A stretch of DNA of 64,000 nucleotides from Oscarella lobularis (taxonomy: Eukaryota > Porifera > Homoscleromorpha > Homosclerophorida > Oscarellidae): positions 2,103,891 to 2,167,890 of the forward strand of contig NC_089193.1 of NCBI RefSeq assembly GCF_947507565.1. Direction: 5' to 3'. A program made the translations under genes and the position numbers. This document shows positions 40,676-52,895 of this stretch, piece after piece; the stretch's first letter is position 1; each line of letters opens with the position of its first letter. The notes below the pieces were generated by a model, which saw nothing but the letters and a program-made list of their open reading frames with translations, was not told the DNA's origin and made no database searches.

Positions 40676-42015
40676 ACACCGCTCTCCGGAGTATATACAC
40701 CGCCTGCCGGCGGAGTACGTACACGCCTGCCGGAATATATACACCGCCTGCCGGCGGAGTACGTACACGCCTGCCGGAATATATACACTGCCTTCCGGAA
40801 TATATACACCGCTTTCCGGAATATATACACCGCCTGCCGGCGGAGTACGTACACCGCCTGCCGGAATATATACACCGCCTGCCGGAATATATACACCGCC
40901 TTCCGGCGGAGTACGTACACCGCTTGCCGGAATATATACACCGCCTGCCGGAATATATACACCGCTTGCCGGCGGAGTACGTACACGCCTGCCGGAATAT
41001 ATACACCGCTTGCCGGCGGAGTACGTACACGCCTGCCGGAATATATACACCGCTTGCCGGCGGAGTACGTACACGCCTGCCGGTATATATACACCGCCTG
41101 CCGGAATATATACACCGCCTGCCGGAATATATACACCGCCTGCCGGAATATATACACCGCTTGCCGGCAGAGTACGTACACGCCTGCCGGAATATATACA
41201 CCGCTTGCCTGCGGAGTACGTACACGCCTGCCGGAATATATACACCGCCTGCCGGCGGTGTACGTACACTGTCTGCCGGAATATATACACCGCTTTCCAG
41301 AATATATACACCGCCTGCCGGCGGAGTACGTACACCGCCTGCCGGAATATATACACCGCCTGCAGGAATATATACACCGCCTGCCGGCGGAGTACGTACA
41401 CGCCTGCGGGAATATATAAACCGCTTGCCGGCGGAGTACGTACACGCCTGCCGGAATATATACACCGCCTGCCGGTAAATATACACCGCTTGCCGGCGGA
41501 GTACGTACACGCCTGCCGGAATATATACACCGCCTGCCGGAATATATACACCGCCTGCCGGCGGAGTACGTACACCGCTTGCCGGAATATATATACACCG
41601 CCTGCCGGAATATATACACCGCTTGCCGGAATATATACACCGCCTGCCGGCGGAGTACGTACACCGCTTGCCGTAATATATACACCGCCTGCTGGCAGAG
41701 TACGTACACGCCTGCAGGAATATATACACCGCCTGCCGGCGGAGTACGTACACGCCTGCCGGAATATATACACCGCCTGTCGGCGGAGTACGTACACGCC
41801 TGCCGGAATATATACACCGCCTGTCGGCAAAGTACGTACACTGCCTTCCGGAATATATACACCGCTTGCCGGAATATATACACCGCCTGCTGGCAGAGTA
41901 CGTACACGCCTGCCGGTATATATACACCGCCTGCCCGCGGAGTATGTACACCGCTTCCGTAATATATAAACTGCCTGTCGGCAAAGTACGTACACTGCCT
42001 TCCGGAATATATACA
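40676..42015. repeat. Satellite G, array 1 (21 and 23/24-base units)
   Basis: Alternation of CTGCCGGAATATATACACCG and CTGCCGGCGGAGTACGTACA units, containing the palindromes GTACGTAC, GCCGGC and TATATA. It begins inside the NUP98 reading frame (VYTPPAGGVRT). Stop-free on both strands, hence open frames of hundreds of codons with no meaning. Confidence 0.95.
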
Positions 42016-42330
42016 CCGTTGTAGCCGTTGTAGTCGTTGTAGTCGTTGTAGCCGTTGTAGTCGTTGTAGCCGTTGCAGTCATTGTAGTCATTGTAGCCGT
42101 TGTAGCCGTTGTAGCCGTTGTAGTCGTTGTAGTCATTGTAGTGATTGTAGTCGTTGTAGTCCTTGTAGCCGTTGCAGTCATTGTAGTCATTGTAGCCGTT
42201 GTAGTCGTTGTAGTAGTTGTACCTTTGTAGCCGTTGTAGTCGTTGTAGTCGTTGTAGCCGTTGTAGTGGTTGTAGCCTTTGTAGCCTTTGTAGCCGTTGT
42301 GGTAGTTGTTGTAGTTGTAGCCGTTGTAGT
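42016..42330. repeat. Satellite H, block 1 (9-base unit)
   Basis: GTTGTAGTC / GTTGTAGCC nonamers with occasional GCAGTCATT variants. Bounded by satellite G on both sides. Confidence 0.95.
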
Positions 42331-43225
42331 TTCCTGCCGGAATATATACACCGCTTGCCGAAATATATACACCGCCTGCCGGAATATATACACCGCCTGC
42401 CGGCGGAGTACGTACACCGCTTGCCGGAATATATACACCGCCTGCCGGAATATATACACCGCCTGCCGGCGGAGTACGTACACCGCTACCCGGAATATAT
42501 ACACCGCCTGCCGGAATGTATACACCGCTTGCCGGCGGAGTACGTACACGCCTGCCGGAATATATAAACCGCTTTCCGGAATATATACACCGCCTGCCGG
42601 CGGAGTACGTACACCGCCTGCCGGAATATATACACCGCCTGCCGGAATATATACACCGCCTGCCGGAATATATACACTGCCTGCCGGCGGAGTACGTACA
42701 CGCCTGCCGGAATATCTACACCGCTTGCCGGCGGAGTACGTACACGCTTGCCGGAATATATACACCGCTTGCCGGCGGAGTACGTACACGCCTGCCGGAA
42801 TATATACACCGCTTGCCGGCGGAGTACGTACACGCCTGCCGGAATATATACACCGCTTGCCGGCGGAGTACGTACACGCCTGCCGGAATATATACACCGC
42901 TTGCCGGCGGAGTACGTACACGCCTTCCGGTATATATACACCGCCTGCCGGAATATATACACCGCCTGCCGGAATATATACACCGCTTGCCGGCGGAGTA
43001 CGTACACGCCTGCCGGAATATATACACCGCCTGTCGGCAAAGTACGTACACTGCCTTCCGGAATATATACACCGCTTGCCGGAATATATACACCGCCTGC
43101 TGGCAGAGTACGTACACGCCTGCCGGTACATATACACCGCCTGCCCGCGGAGTATGTACACCGCTTCCGTAATATATACACTGCCTGTCGGCAAAGTACG
43201 TACACTGCCTTCCGGAATATATACA
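42331..43225. repeat. Satellite G, array 2
   Basis: Same units as array 1. Its right border with satellite H duplicates the left border of block 1 at a distance of about 1,211 bases. Confidence 0.95.
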
Positions 43226-43689
43226 CCGTTGTAGCCGTTGTAGTCGTTGTAGTCGTTGTAGCCGTTGTAGTCGTTGTAGCCGTTGCAGTCATTGTAGTCA
43301 TTGTAGCCGTTGTAGCCGTTGTAGCCGTTGTAGTCGTTGTAGTCATTGTAGTGATTGTAGTCGTTGTAGTCCTTGTAGCCGTTGCAGTCATTGTAGTCAT
43401 TGTAGCCGTTGTAGTCGTTGTAGCCGTTGCAGTCATTGTAGTCATTGTAGACGTTGTAGCCGTTGTAGCCGTTGTAGTCGTTGTAGTCATTGTAGTGATT
43501 GTAGTCGTTGTAGTCCTTGTAGCCGTTGCAGTCATTGTAGTCATTGTAGCCGTTGTAGTCGTTGTAGTAGTTGTACCTTTGTAGCCGTTGTAGTCGTTGT
43601 AGTCGTTGTAGCCGTTGTAGTGGTTGTAGCCTTTGTAGCCTTTGTAGCCGTTGTGGTAGTTGTTGTAGTTGTAGCCGTTGTAGTTTCTT
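43226..43689. repeat. Satellite H, block 2
   Basis: Copy of block 1 with an internal duplication of about 148 bases (GTAGTCATTGTAGACGTTGT marks the extra part). Confidence 0.95.
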
Positions 43690-46503
43690 GCCGGAATATA
43701 TACACCGCTTGCCGGAATATATACACCGCCTGCCGGAATATATACACCGCCTGCCGGCGGAGTACGTACACCGCTTGCCGGAATATATACACCGCCTGCC
43801 GGAATGTATACACCTCTTGCCGGCGGAGTACGTACACGCCTGCCGGAATATATACACCGCCTGCCGGAATATATACACCGCCTGCCGGCGGAGTACGCAC
43901 ACCGCTTGCCGGAATATATACACAGCCTGCAGGAATATATACACCGCTTGCCGGCGGAGTACGTACACGCCTGCCGGTATATATACACCGCCTTCCGGCG
44001 GAGTACGCACACTGCCTTCCGGAATATATACACCGCTTTCCGGAATATATACACCGCCTGCCGGCGGAGTACCTACACCGCCTGCCGGAATATATACACC
44101 GCCTGCCCGCGGAGTATGTACACCGCTTGCCGTAATATATACACCGCCTGCCTCCTGAGTATGTACACCGCTTGCCGTAATATATACACCGCCTGCCGGC
44201 GAAGTACGTACACCGCTTGCCGTAATATATACACCGCTTGCAGGAATATATACAAAGCCTGCCGGCGGAGTACGTACACTGCCTTCCGGAATATATACAC
44301 CGCTTTCCGGAATATATACACCGCCTGCCGGCGGAGTACGTACACCGCCTGCCGGAATATATACACCGCCTGCCGGAATATATACACCGCCTGCCGGAAT
44401 ATATACACCGCCTGCCGGAATATATACACCGCTTGCCGGCGGAGTACGTACACGCCTGCCGGAATATATACACTGCTTGCCGGCGGAGTACGTACACGCC
44501 TGCCGGAATATATACACCGCTTGCCGGCGGAGTACGTACACGCCTGCCGGAATATATACACCGCTTGCCGGCGGAGTACGTACACGCCTGCCGGAATATA
44601 TACACCGCTTGCCGGCGGAGTACGTACACGCCTGCCGGAATATATACACCGCTTGCCGGCGGAGTACGTACACGCCTGCCGGAATATATACACCGCTTGC
44701 CGGCGGAGTACGTACACGCCTTCCGGTATATATACACCGCCTGCCGGAATATATACACCGCCTGTCGGAATATATACACCGCCTGCCGGAATATATACAC
44801 CGCTTGCCGGCGGAGTACGTACACGCCTGCCGGAATATATACACCGCTTGCCGGCGGAGTACGTACACGCCTGCCGGAATATATACACCGCTTGCCGGCG
44901 GAGTACGTACACGCCTGCCGGAATATATACACCGCTTGCCGGCGGAGTACGTACACGCCTGCCGGAATATATACACCGCTTGCCGGCGGAGTACGTACAC
45001 GCCTTCCGGTATATATACACCGCCTGCCGGAATATATACACCGCCTGTCGGAATATATACACCGCCTGCCGGAATATATACACCGCTTGCCGGCGGAGTA
45101 CGTACACGCCTGCCGGAATATATACACCGCTTGCCGGCGGAGTACGTACTCGCCTGCCTGTATATATACACCGCCTGCCGGCGGTGTACGTACACTGTCT
45201 GCCGGAATATATACACCGCTTTCTAGAATATATACACCGCCTGCCGGCGGAGTACGTACACGCCTGCCGGAATATATAAACCGCTTGCCGGCGGAGTACG
45301 TACACGCCTGCCGGAATTTATACACCGCTTGCCGGCGGAGTACGTACACGCCTGCCGGTATATATACACCGCCTTCCGGCGGAGTACGTACACCGCATTC
45401 CGGAATATATACACCGCTTTCCGGAATATATACACCGCCTGCCGGCGGAGTACGTACACGCCTGCCGGAATATATACACCGCCTGTCGGCAAAGTACGTA
45501 CACTGCCTTCCGGAATATATACACCGCTTGCCGGAATATATACACCGCCTGCTGGCAGAGTACGTACACGCCTGCCGGTATATATACACCGCCTGCCTGA
45601 ATATATACACCGCCTGGCGGAATATATACACCGCCTGCCGGAACATATACACCGCCTGCCGGCGGGGTACGTACACCGCTTTCCGGAATATATACACCGC
45701 CTGCTGGAATATATACACCGCCTGCTGGCGGAGTACGTACACCCCCTGCCAGAATATCTACACCGCCTGCTGGAGGAGTACGTACACCGCCTGCGAGAAT
45801 ATATACACCGCCAGCCGGAATATATACGCCGCCTGCCGTCGGAGTACTTACACCGCCTGCCAGAATATCTACACCGCCGGCCGGAATACACCGCCTGCCG
45901 GAATATATACACCGCCTCCGGCAGTGAACGTACACCGCCTGCCGGAATATATACACCAACCTGCCGGAATACACCGCCTGTTAGAATATCTACACCACCT
46001 GCTGGCGGAGTACGTACACCGCTTGCCGGAATATATACACCGCCTGCTGGAGGAGTACGTACACCGCCTGCCGGAATATATACACCGCCTGCCGGCGGAG
46101 TACGTACACTGCCTGCCAGAATATCTACACCGCCTGCAGGAATATCTACACCGCCTGCTGGCGGAGTACGTACACCGCTTGCCGGAATATATACACCGCC
46201 TGCCGGAATATATACACCGCCTGCTGGTGGAGTACGTACACCGCTTGCCGGAAAATATACACCGCCTGCTGGCTGAGTACTTACACCGCCTGCCAGAATA
46301 TATACACCGCCTGCCTGAATATATACACCGCCTGCCGGAATATATACACCGCCTGCCGGCGGAGTACGTACCCCGCCTGCCAGAATATATACACCGCCTG
46401 CCGGCGGAGTACGTACACCGCCTCCCGGAATATATACGCCGCCTGCCGGAATATTTACACCGCCTGCCGGAATATATACACCGCCTGCCAGAATATATAC
46501 ACC
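43690..46503. repeat. Satellite G, array 3
   Basis: Longest G array. The left part has near-identical higher-order blocks of alternating units (44,400-45,150). The right part (45,750-46,500) is more diverged, with CTGCTGG and CCAGAATAT variants. Confidence 0.95.
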
Positions 46504-46623
46504 CCCTGTAATTTCCCTGTAATTTATTACAGGAGAGACCAGTTGGGTAACTCCCTGTAATTTCGCTGTAATTTATTACAGGAGAGACACGTTGGCTAAC
46601 CCCCTGTAATTTCCCTGTAATTT
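46504..46623 (+). repeat. Satellite D, short block 3
   Basis: Two to three units with TTACAGGAGAGAC, joined directly to satellites G and A. Confidence 0.9.
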
Positions 46624-47268
46624 TTTGAGAATTTGTTCTGGGACAATTTTTCCTGGGGACAATTTGTCCTGGGGACAATTTGTCCTGGGGACAATTGGTC
46701 CTGGGATAATTTGTTCTATGACAATTTGTTTTGGGGACAATTTGTCCTGGGGAAATTTTGTCCTAGGACAATTTGTCCTGGGACAATTTCTCCTTGGGAC
46801 AATTTGTGCTGGGGACAATTTGTCCTGGGACAATTTGTCCTGGGGACAATTTGTCCTGGGGACAATTTGTCCTGGGACAATTTGTCCTGGGGACAATTTT
46901 GTCCTGGGACAATTTGTCCTGGGACAGTTTTTCCTTGGGACAATTTTTCTTGGGACAAATTGTCCTGGCACAATTTGTCCTGGGACAATTTGTCCTGGCA
47001 CAATTTGTCCTGGGACAGTTTTTCCTTGGGACAATTTTTCTTGGGACAAATTGTCCTGGCACAATTTGTCCTGGGACAATTTGTCCTGGCACAATTTGTC
47101 CTGCGACAATTTGTCCTGGGACAATTTGTCCTGTGGACAATTTGTCCTGGGACAATTTTTCCTGGGTCAATTTGTCCTGGGACAATTTGTCCTGGGACAA
47201 TTTGTCCTGGGGACAATTTTTCCTGGGACAATTTGTCCGTGGACAGTTTGTCCTGGGGACAAATTACA
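46624..47268. repeat. Satellite A, block
   Basis: GGACAATTTGTCC units, with the variants GGCACAATTTG and GGACAGTTTTTCC, and an internal duplication of about 100 bases near 46,920-47,100. Confidence 0.9.
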
Positions 47269-48286
47269 CTCGTCCAATCTTCGCGAAACCGCTCTGTACG
47301 TGTTGCCGTGCCATTCTATAGGCGTAGCAATTTGAAACCCCGATTTGTAATAGTTTATTTATGACGTCACATTGTTAAACCCGTGAGGTCACGTGCTTAT
47401 GTTATCGCGCGCGTCCCCTTTCGAAGAAACACTGTTTCTGGCTCGTTTTCTACGATGCGAAGGTCCGAGCGACGTCAAAATGTAAGTAGTAGATAGTTAC
47501 GAAGCAGTTTTAGAGCGTTCGTCGCCCGCGGAGCGCGCGTACGAACGCGTCGCGTCGCCAAGTTGTGGCGCGAGCTTCGAATAGTGAATTTTTCGTTTCG
47601 AATGGCTTCGAAACGAAGGATTCGAGACGGTTTAGAACGTTTTGCGACGCGAAGCGTCGCTTTCGGCGTCGTTTTTGCCGAATTAATGTGTCCGTAAAAG
47701 GGGGCGTGTTCCCTTTCTTTCGCACGTGCTCTACGGCAAACGGCGACTCGGATGCCGTCGAGTGGCGGCAATTTGTAAACTGCACCATATGCCCTCTCGA
47801 TCGAAGTGCCGCTTATCGTCGTACGACGCGCCGTCGCGGAGTGGCGGCACGGTTAAGGTGGTGTCGTTTACGGTGTACGCGCGTAGGCGTATTGTTGGTT
47901 TCGCTTAATTTTATGTCAAAAATTGGCGAAAATTGGTAAACGTGGTACCAGGTTTTATTTGTCAGACCACGACGAATCGAATGGCACCGGTGCGGTGTTC
48001 GTGCGACGTCTCCTTGCAGAGTTGTGCGCTTTTTCGCGAAACGAGTCGCGAATTGGAAAATCGATTTTTGTCCTTCGATTTTCTGCGCCGTGCAGTCGTT
48101 TCTGCAGCCGTTTTTCGGTTTTTTTAAGAAGGATTTGGGATGGCTGAAAGGCGCGAAAAGGTTTTTTTCGCGTGCGATCGAAATTTGGTCAAAATTTCGC
48201 TAAATCCAACTTTTGCGTTTCGGACTCGTTTCGAACGTCTCGTAGACGTCTTTCCCTTCATCGTAGAGCATTGTGGTTTGGAATTT
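47269..48286 (+). repeat. Dispersed module R, copy 1
   Basis: GC-rich, CpG-rich segment related to 55,300-56,300 and, inverted, 58,840-59,780. Shared landmarks in order: TGACGTCA, then TCACGTG, a short exon-like piece with GAGCGACGTC, a GTAAGT donor, GGGGGCGTG..CCCTTTCTTTCGC, CGGCAAACGGCG, and GCGGTG/GTCGTGCGACG. It may be a duplicated promoter plus first exon. In this copy the exon-like frame reads FLARFLRCEGPSD, vaguely like a CRAL-TRIO N-terminus, but the other copies do not support that. Confidence 0.55.
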
Positions 48287-48320
48287 GGCGACAATTTGTC
48301 CTGGGGACAATTTGTCCTTC
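48287..48320. repeat. Satellite A, two units
   Basis: GACAATTTGTCCTGGGGACA inserted between module R and satellite I. Confidence 0.8.
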
Positions 48321-48853
48321 TCCTATGCCTTTTGCCTTCTCCCTTTGCCTTTTGCTTTCTCCTTTGCCTTTTCCCTTTGCCTTTTGCCTTCTCCTTTGCC
48401 TTTTGCCTTCTCCTTTGCCTTTTGCCTTTTCCCTTTGCCTTTTGCCTTCTCCCTTTGCCTTTTGCTTTCTCCTTTGCCTTGTGCCTTCTCCCTTTGCCTT
48501 TTTCCTTCTCCCTTTGCCTTTTGCTTTCTCCTTTGCCTTGTGCCTTCTCCCTTTGCCTTTTTCCTTCTCCCTTTGCCTTTTGCCTTCTCCCTTTGCCTTT
48601 TGCCTTTTCCCTTTGCCTTTTGCCTTCTCCCTTTGCCTTTTTCCTTCTCCCTTTGCCTTTTGCCATCTCCCTTTGCCTTTTGCCTTCTCCCTTTGCCTTT
48701 TGCCTTCTCCCTTTGCCTTTTGCCTTTTCCCTTTGCCTTTTGCCTTCTCCCTTTGCCTTTTTCCTTCTCCCTTTGCCTTTTGCCTTCTCCCTTTGCCTTT
48801 TGCCTTCTCCCTTTGCCTTTTGCCTTCTCCTGTGCCTTTTGCCTTCTCCCTTT
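48321..48853 (+). repeat. Satellite I, polypyrimidine array (18/19-base unit)
   Basis: Units of CTCCCTTTGCCTTTTGCCTT with strong strand asymmetry (almost no A on this strand). Candidate for triplex or H-DNA. Both strands are stop-free, giving meaningless frames rich in Leu/Phe/Pro or Lys/Gly/Glu. Confidence 0.95.
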
Positions 48854-48972
48854 TTGTAAACAGAGGGTTTCTGGAGGATGTCAGATAAGTGCCGTGCAAT
48901 TGTTTATGAGTTGTGTGGCTTTGTTAATGTGTATAGGGGCAATGTTAGGGCAGAGTCAATACTGATAGGTAT

Positions 48973-49455
48973 ATAATGGTTCCTAATTGTGTTACATATT
49001 TCTAATTAGTTTTCTTAGGGGCATAGGGATGGGAGGAACAATGACAAGGAGATGGGGCGCGAGGGAGAAGAGGAACAAGCAGGCAGGGAAGAGAAGGAAT
49101 ATCAAGGGATCGATGGTATGTGATGTAGGTAGAGTTTTAGTTATTGGGGGGTCTCTAATTCGTTTCTTTAGATGTGTAAGAGCGTAAGAAAGATGGATAT
49201 AAGCAAGGGACGCGAGTGAGAGGGGAGGGAAAGGAAGGAAAAACAATCAGAAGGAACGATGGCTATGGATGGAGCAAAGGTATGTGATGTAGGTAGAGTT
49301 TTAGTTATTGAGGGGTCTCTAATTTGTTTCTTTATATATGTAAGGAAGAAGGATATAAGCAAGGGACGCGTGTGGGAAGGGGAGGAAAGGAAGGGAAGGC
49401 AATCAGAAGGAAGGATGACTCTCGAGGGGGCAAAGGTATGTGATGTAGGTAGAGT
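48973..49455 (+). repeat. Repeat C, copy 2, with internal triplication
   Basis: Same start as copy 1 (GGTTCCTAATTGTGTTACAT), then three cycles of exon-like purine-rich DNA, each followed by GTATGTGATGTAGGTAGAG and TTTAGTTATTG. It ends at a satellite A block, as copy 1 does. Confidence 0.75.
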
Positions 49456-50043
49456 TGTCCTGGGGACAATTGTCCCCAGGACAAATTGTCCTGGGACAAT
49501 TTGTCCAGGGACAATTTGTCCAGGGACAATTTGTCCTGGGACTATTTGTCCTGGGAGAATTTCTCCTGGGGAGAATTTGTCCTGGGACAAATTGTCCTGG
49601 GACAATTTGTCCCCAGGACAAATTGTCCTTGGGACAATTTGTCCCCAGGACAAATTGTCCTGGCACAAATTGTCCTGGCACAATTTGTCCCCAGGACAAA
49701 TTGTCCTGGCACAATTTGTCCTGGCACAATTTGTCCCCAGGACAAATTGTCCTGGCACAATTTGTCCTGGGGACAATTGGTCCTGGGACAATTTGTCCAG
49801 GGACAATTTGTCCTGGGACTATTTGTCCTGGGGACAATTGGTCCTGGGACAATTTGTCCAGGGACAATTTGTCCTGGGACTATTTGTCCTGGGAGAATTT
49901 GTCCTAGGAAAATTTGTCCTGGGAAAATTTGTCTTGGGGACAATTTATCCTGGGGACAATTTGTCCTTGGACAATTTGTCCTGGGACAATTTGTCCTGGG
50001 GACAATTTGTCCTCAGACAATTTTTCCTGGGTCAATTTGTCCT
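49456..50043. repeat. Satellite A, mixed-orientation block
   Basis: Here CCCCAGGACAAATTGTCC (reverse) and CCTGGGGACAATTTG (forward) units are interleaved, so neighbouring units can pair over longer distances than in the main array. Confidence 0.9.
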
Positions 50044-51300
50044 CACAGGAGAGACCCGTTGGGTAGCCCCTGTAATTTCGTTGTAGTTTATCACAGGAGA
50101 GACCCCTTCTCTAACCCCCTGTAATTTCACTGTAATCTATTACAGGAGAGACCCGTTTGCTAACCCCCTGTAATTTCGCTGTAGTTTATTACAGGAGAGA
50201 CCCGTTGGCTAGCCCCTGTAATTTCGCTGTAATTTTTTACAGGGAAACCCGTTGGCTAGCCCCCTGTAATTTGTCTGTAATTTTTTACAGGAGAGACCCG
50301 TTGGCTAGCCCCTGTAATTTCGCTATAGTTTATTACAGGAGAGACCCGTTAGCTAACCCCCTGTAATTTGGCTGTAATTTTTTACAGGAGAGACTTGTTG
50401 TCTAGACCCTGTAATTTCGCTGTAATTTATTACAGGAGAGACCCGTTGGCTACCCCCCCATAATTTCGCTGTAATTTATTACAGGAGAGACCCGTTGGCT
50501 AACCCCCTGTAATTTCGCTGTAGTTTATTACAGGAGAGACCCGTTGGCTAGCCCTGTAATTTCGCTGTAATTTATTACAGGAGAGACCCGTTAGGTAGCC
50601 TCTGTAATTTCGCTGTAATTTATTACAGGAGAGACCCGTTGGCTAACCCCCTGTAATTTCGCTGTAGTTTATTACAGGAGAGACCCGTTGGCTAGCCCTG
50701 TAATTTCGCTGTAATTTATTACAGGAGAGACCCGTTAGCTAGCCTCTGTAATTTCGCTGTAATTTATTACAGGAGAGACCCGTTGGCTAACCCCCTGTAA
50801 TTTCGCTGTAATTTATTACAGGAGATACCCGTTGGCTAGCCTCTGTAAATTCGCTGTAATTTATTACAGGAGAAACCCGTTGGCTAACCCCCTGTAAATT
50901 CGCTGTAATTTATTACAGGAGATACCTGTTGGCTAGCCCCTGTAAATTCGCTTTAATTTATTACAGGAGAAACCCGTTGGCTAACCCCCTGTAATTTCGC
51001 TGTAATTTATTGCAGGAGATACCTGTTGGCTAGCCCCTGTAAATTCGCTTTAATTTATTACAGGAGAAACCCGTTGGCTAACCCCCTATAATTTCGCTGT
51101 AATTTATGAGAGGAGAGACGCGTTGGCTAGCCCCTGTAATTTCGCTGTAGTTTATTACAGGAGATACCCGTTGGCTAACCCCCTGTAATTTCGCTGTAAT
51201 TTATTACAGGAGATACCCGTTGGCTAACCTCCTGTAATTTCGCTGTAATTTATTACAGGAGATACCCGTTGGCTAACCCCCTGTAATTTCGCTGTAATTT
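50044..51300 (+). repeat. Satellite D, array 4
   Basis: About 26 units of the 48/49-base repeat. Subfamilies with GAGATACC, GAGAAACC and GCTTTAATTT show local amplification of pairs of units. Confidence 0.95.
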
Positions 51301-52158
51301 TTGGGAGAATTTGTTCTGGGACAATTTGTCCTGGGGACAATTTCTCCTGGGACAATTTGTCCTGGGACAATTTTTCCTGGGTACAATTTGCCCTGGGTAC
51401 AATTTGTCCTGGGACAATTTGTCCTGGGACAATTTGTCCTGGGACAATTTGTCGTGGGACAATTTGTCCTGAGACAATTTGTCCCAGGACAAATTGTCCC
51501 AGGACAAATTGTCCCAGGACAATTTGTCCTGGGACATTTTGTCCCCAGGACAAATTGTCCTGCGACAATTTGTCCTGGGGACAATTTTTTCTGGGACAAT
51601 TTGTCCTGGGGACAATTTGTCCTGGGACAATTTGTCCTGGGGACAATTTGTCCTGGGACAATTTGTCCTGGGGACAATTTGTCCTAAGACAATTTGTCCT
51701 GGGACAATTTGTTCTGTGGACAATTTGTCCTGGGACAATTTGTCCTGGGACAATTTGTCCCCTGGACAATTTGTCCTCGGACAATTTGTCCCCTGGACAA
51801 ATTGTCCTGGGACAATCTTTTATCCTGGGACAATTTATCCTGGGGCAATTTGTGCTGGGGACAATTTGTCCTGGGACAATTTGTCCCCAGGACAATTTGT
51901 CCTGGGGACAATTTGTTCTGGGACAATTTGTCCTGGGGAGAATTTCTCCTGGGACAATTTTTCCTGGGACAATTTGTCCTGGGACAATTTGTCCTGGTCA
52001 ATTTTTCCTGGGGACAATTTGTCCTGGGGACAATTTTTCCTGGGGACATTTTGTCCCGGGACAATTTGTCCTTGGTACAATTTGTCCTGGGACAATTTGT
52101 CCTGGGACAATTTGTCCTGGGACAATTTTACCTGGGGACAATTTGTCTTGGGGAGAAT
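51301..52158. repeat. Satellite A, block
   Basis: GGACAATTTGTCC units, some reversed (CCCAGGACAAATTGTCC). Followed by about 65 bases of ATTAATGCGGCATTTATTCGG. Confidence 0.9.
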
Positions 52159-52229
52159 TTATTCGTAATTAATGCGGCTTTTATTCGGAATTAATGCGGC
52201 ATTTATTCGGAATTAATTCGGTATTTATT

Positions 52230-52660
52230 CTCAACAAGTGAAAGTTCTACCTTCACTAGGAGTGTAGGTTGTACCTTCACAGCGAGTGAAAGTTCTACCT
52301 TCACAACGAGTGAAGGTTCTACCTTCATTAGGAGAGATCATTCATTAGTAGTGAATGTTCTAATTTCATTAGTAGTACAAGTTTTACCTTCATTAGGAGT
52401 GAAGGTTCTACCTTCACAAAAAGTGACGATTCTACCTTCACTTCGAGGGAAGGTTCTGCCTTCACTAGGAGTGAAAGTTCTACCTTCACTATGAGTGAAG
52501 GTTATACCTTCACAACAAGGGAAGGTTTTACCTTCTATATTAGTGAAGGTTCTATCTACACTACGAGTAAAGGCTCTACCTCCACAACGAGTAAAGGTTC
52601 TACCTTTACTACGAGTGAAGGTTCTACATTCACAACGAGTAAAAGTTCTACCTTCAGGGT
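52230..52660. repeat. Satellite J (about 26-base hairpin unit)
   Basis: Units GTGAAGGTTCTACCTTCAC plus a spacer such as TACGA or AACGA. Arms of eight bases (GTGAAGGT / ACCTTCAC) around TCT. A two-unit block recurs at about 54,890-54,935. Confidence 0.9.
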
Positions 52661-52890
52661 TCTGCCCACATGGGTCGGCATGGGTCGGCCCCGACCCTTA
52701 CTCGCCTATCGCCGACCCATACTACTATAACGTTATGACAGCCCGTAGCTTGCAATAATTACTGCCGGGTACATCGTCCAAAACAACCGTCCAAGACAAT
52801 TTTTAAAATGGTCCAAGACAATTTTAAAAATGGTCCAAGACGATTTTATAAATGGTCCAAGACAATTTTAAAAATTGTCCCAAGAAAAAT
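52661..52890. other. Short unique stretch and diverged satellite A
   Basis: About 120 bases with a GGGTCGGCATGGGTCGGCC direct repeat and no gene. Then (52,787-52,890) AATTTTAAAAATGGTCC-type units, a degenerate or related form of satellite A. Confidence 0.5.
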
Positions 52891-52895
52891 TAGAT

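Noticed and set aside
40142-46511. Open frames up to about 1,000 codons in satellites G/H
   Set aside because: Same cause; only the piece before about 40,675 aligns with NUP98.
47400-47482. CRAL-TRIO N-terminal exon (FLARFLRCEG)
   Set aside because: Only one of the three module R copies reads this way; the others do not preserve it.
48124-48965. Lys/Gly/Glu-rich and Leu/Phe/Pro-rich frames in satellite I
   Set aside because: Products of the polypyrimidine repeat.
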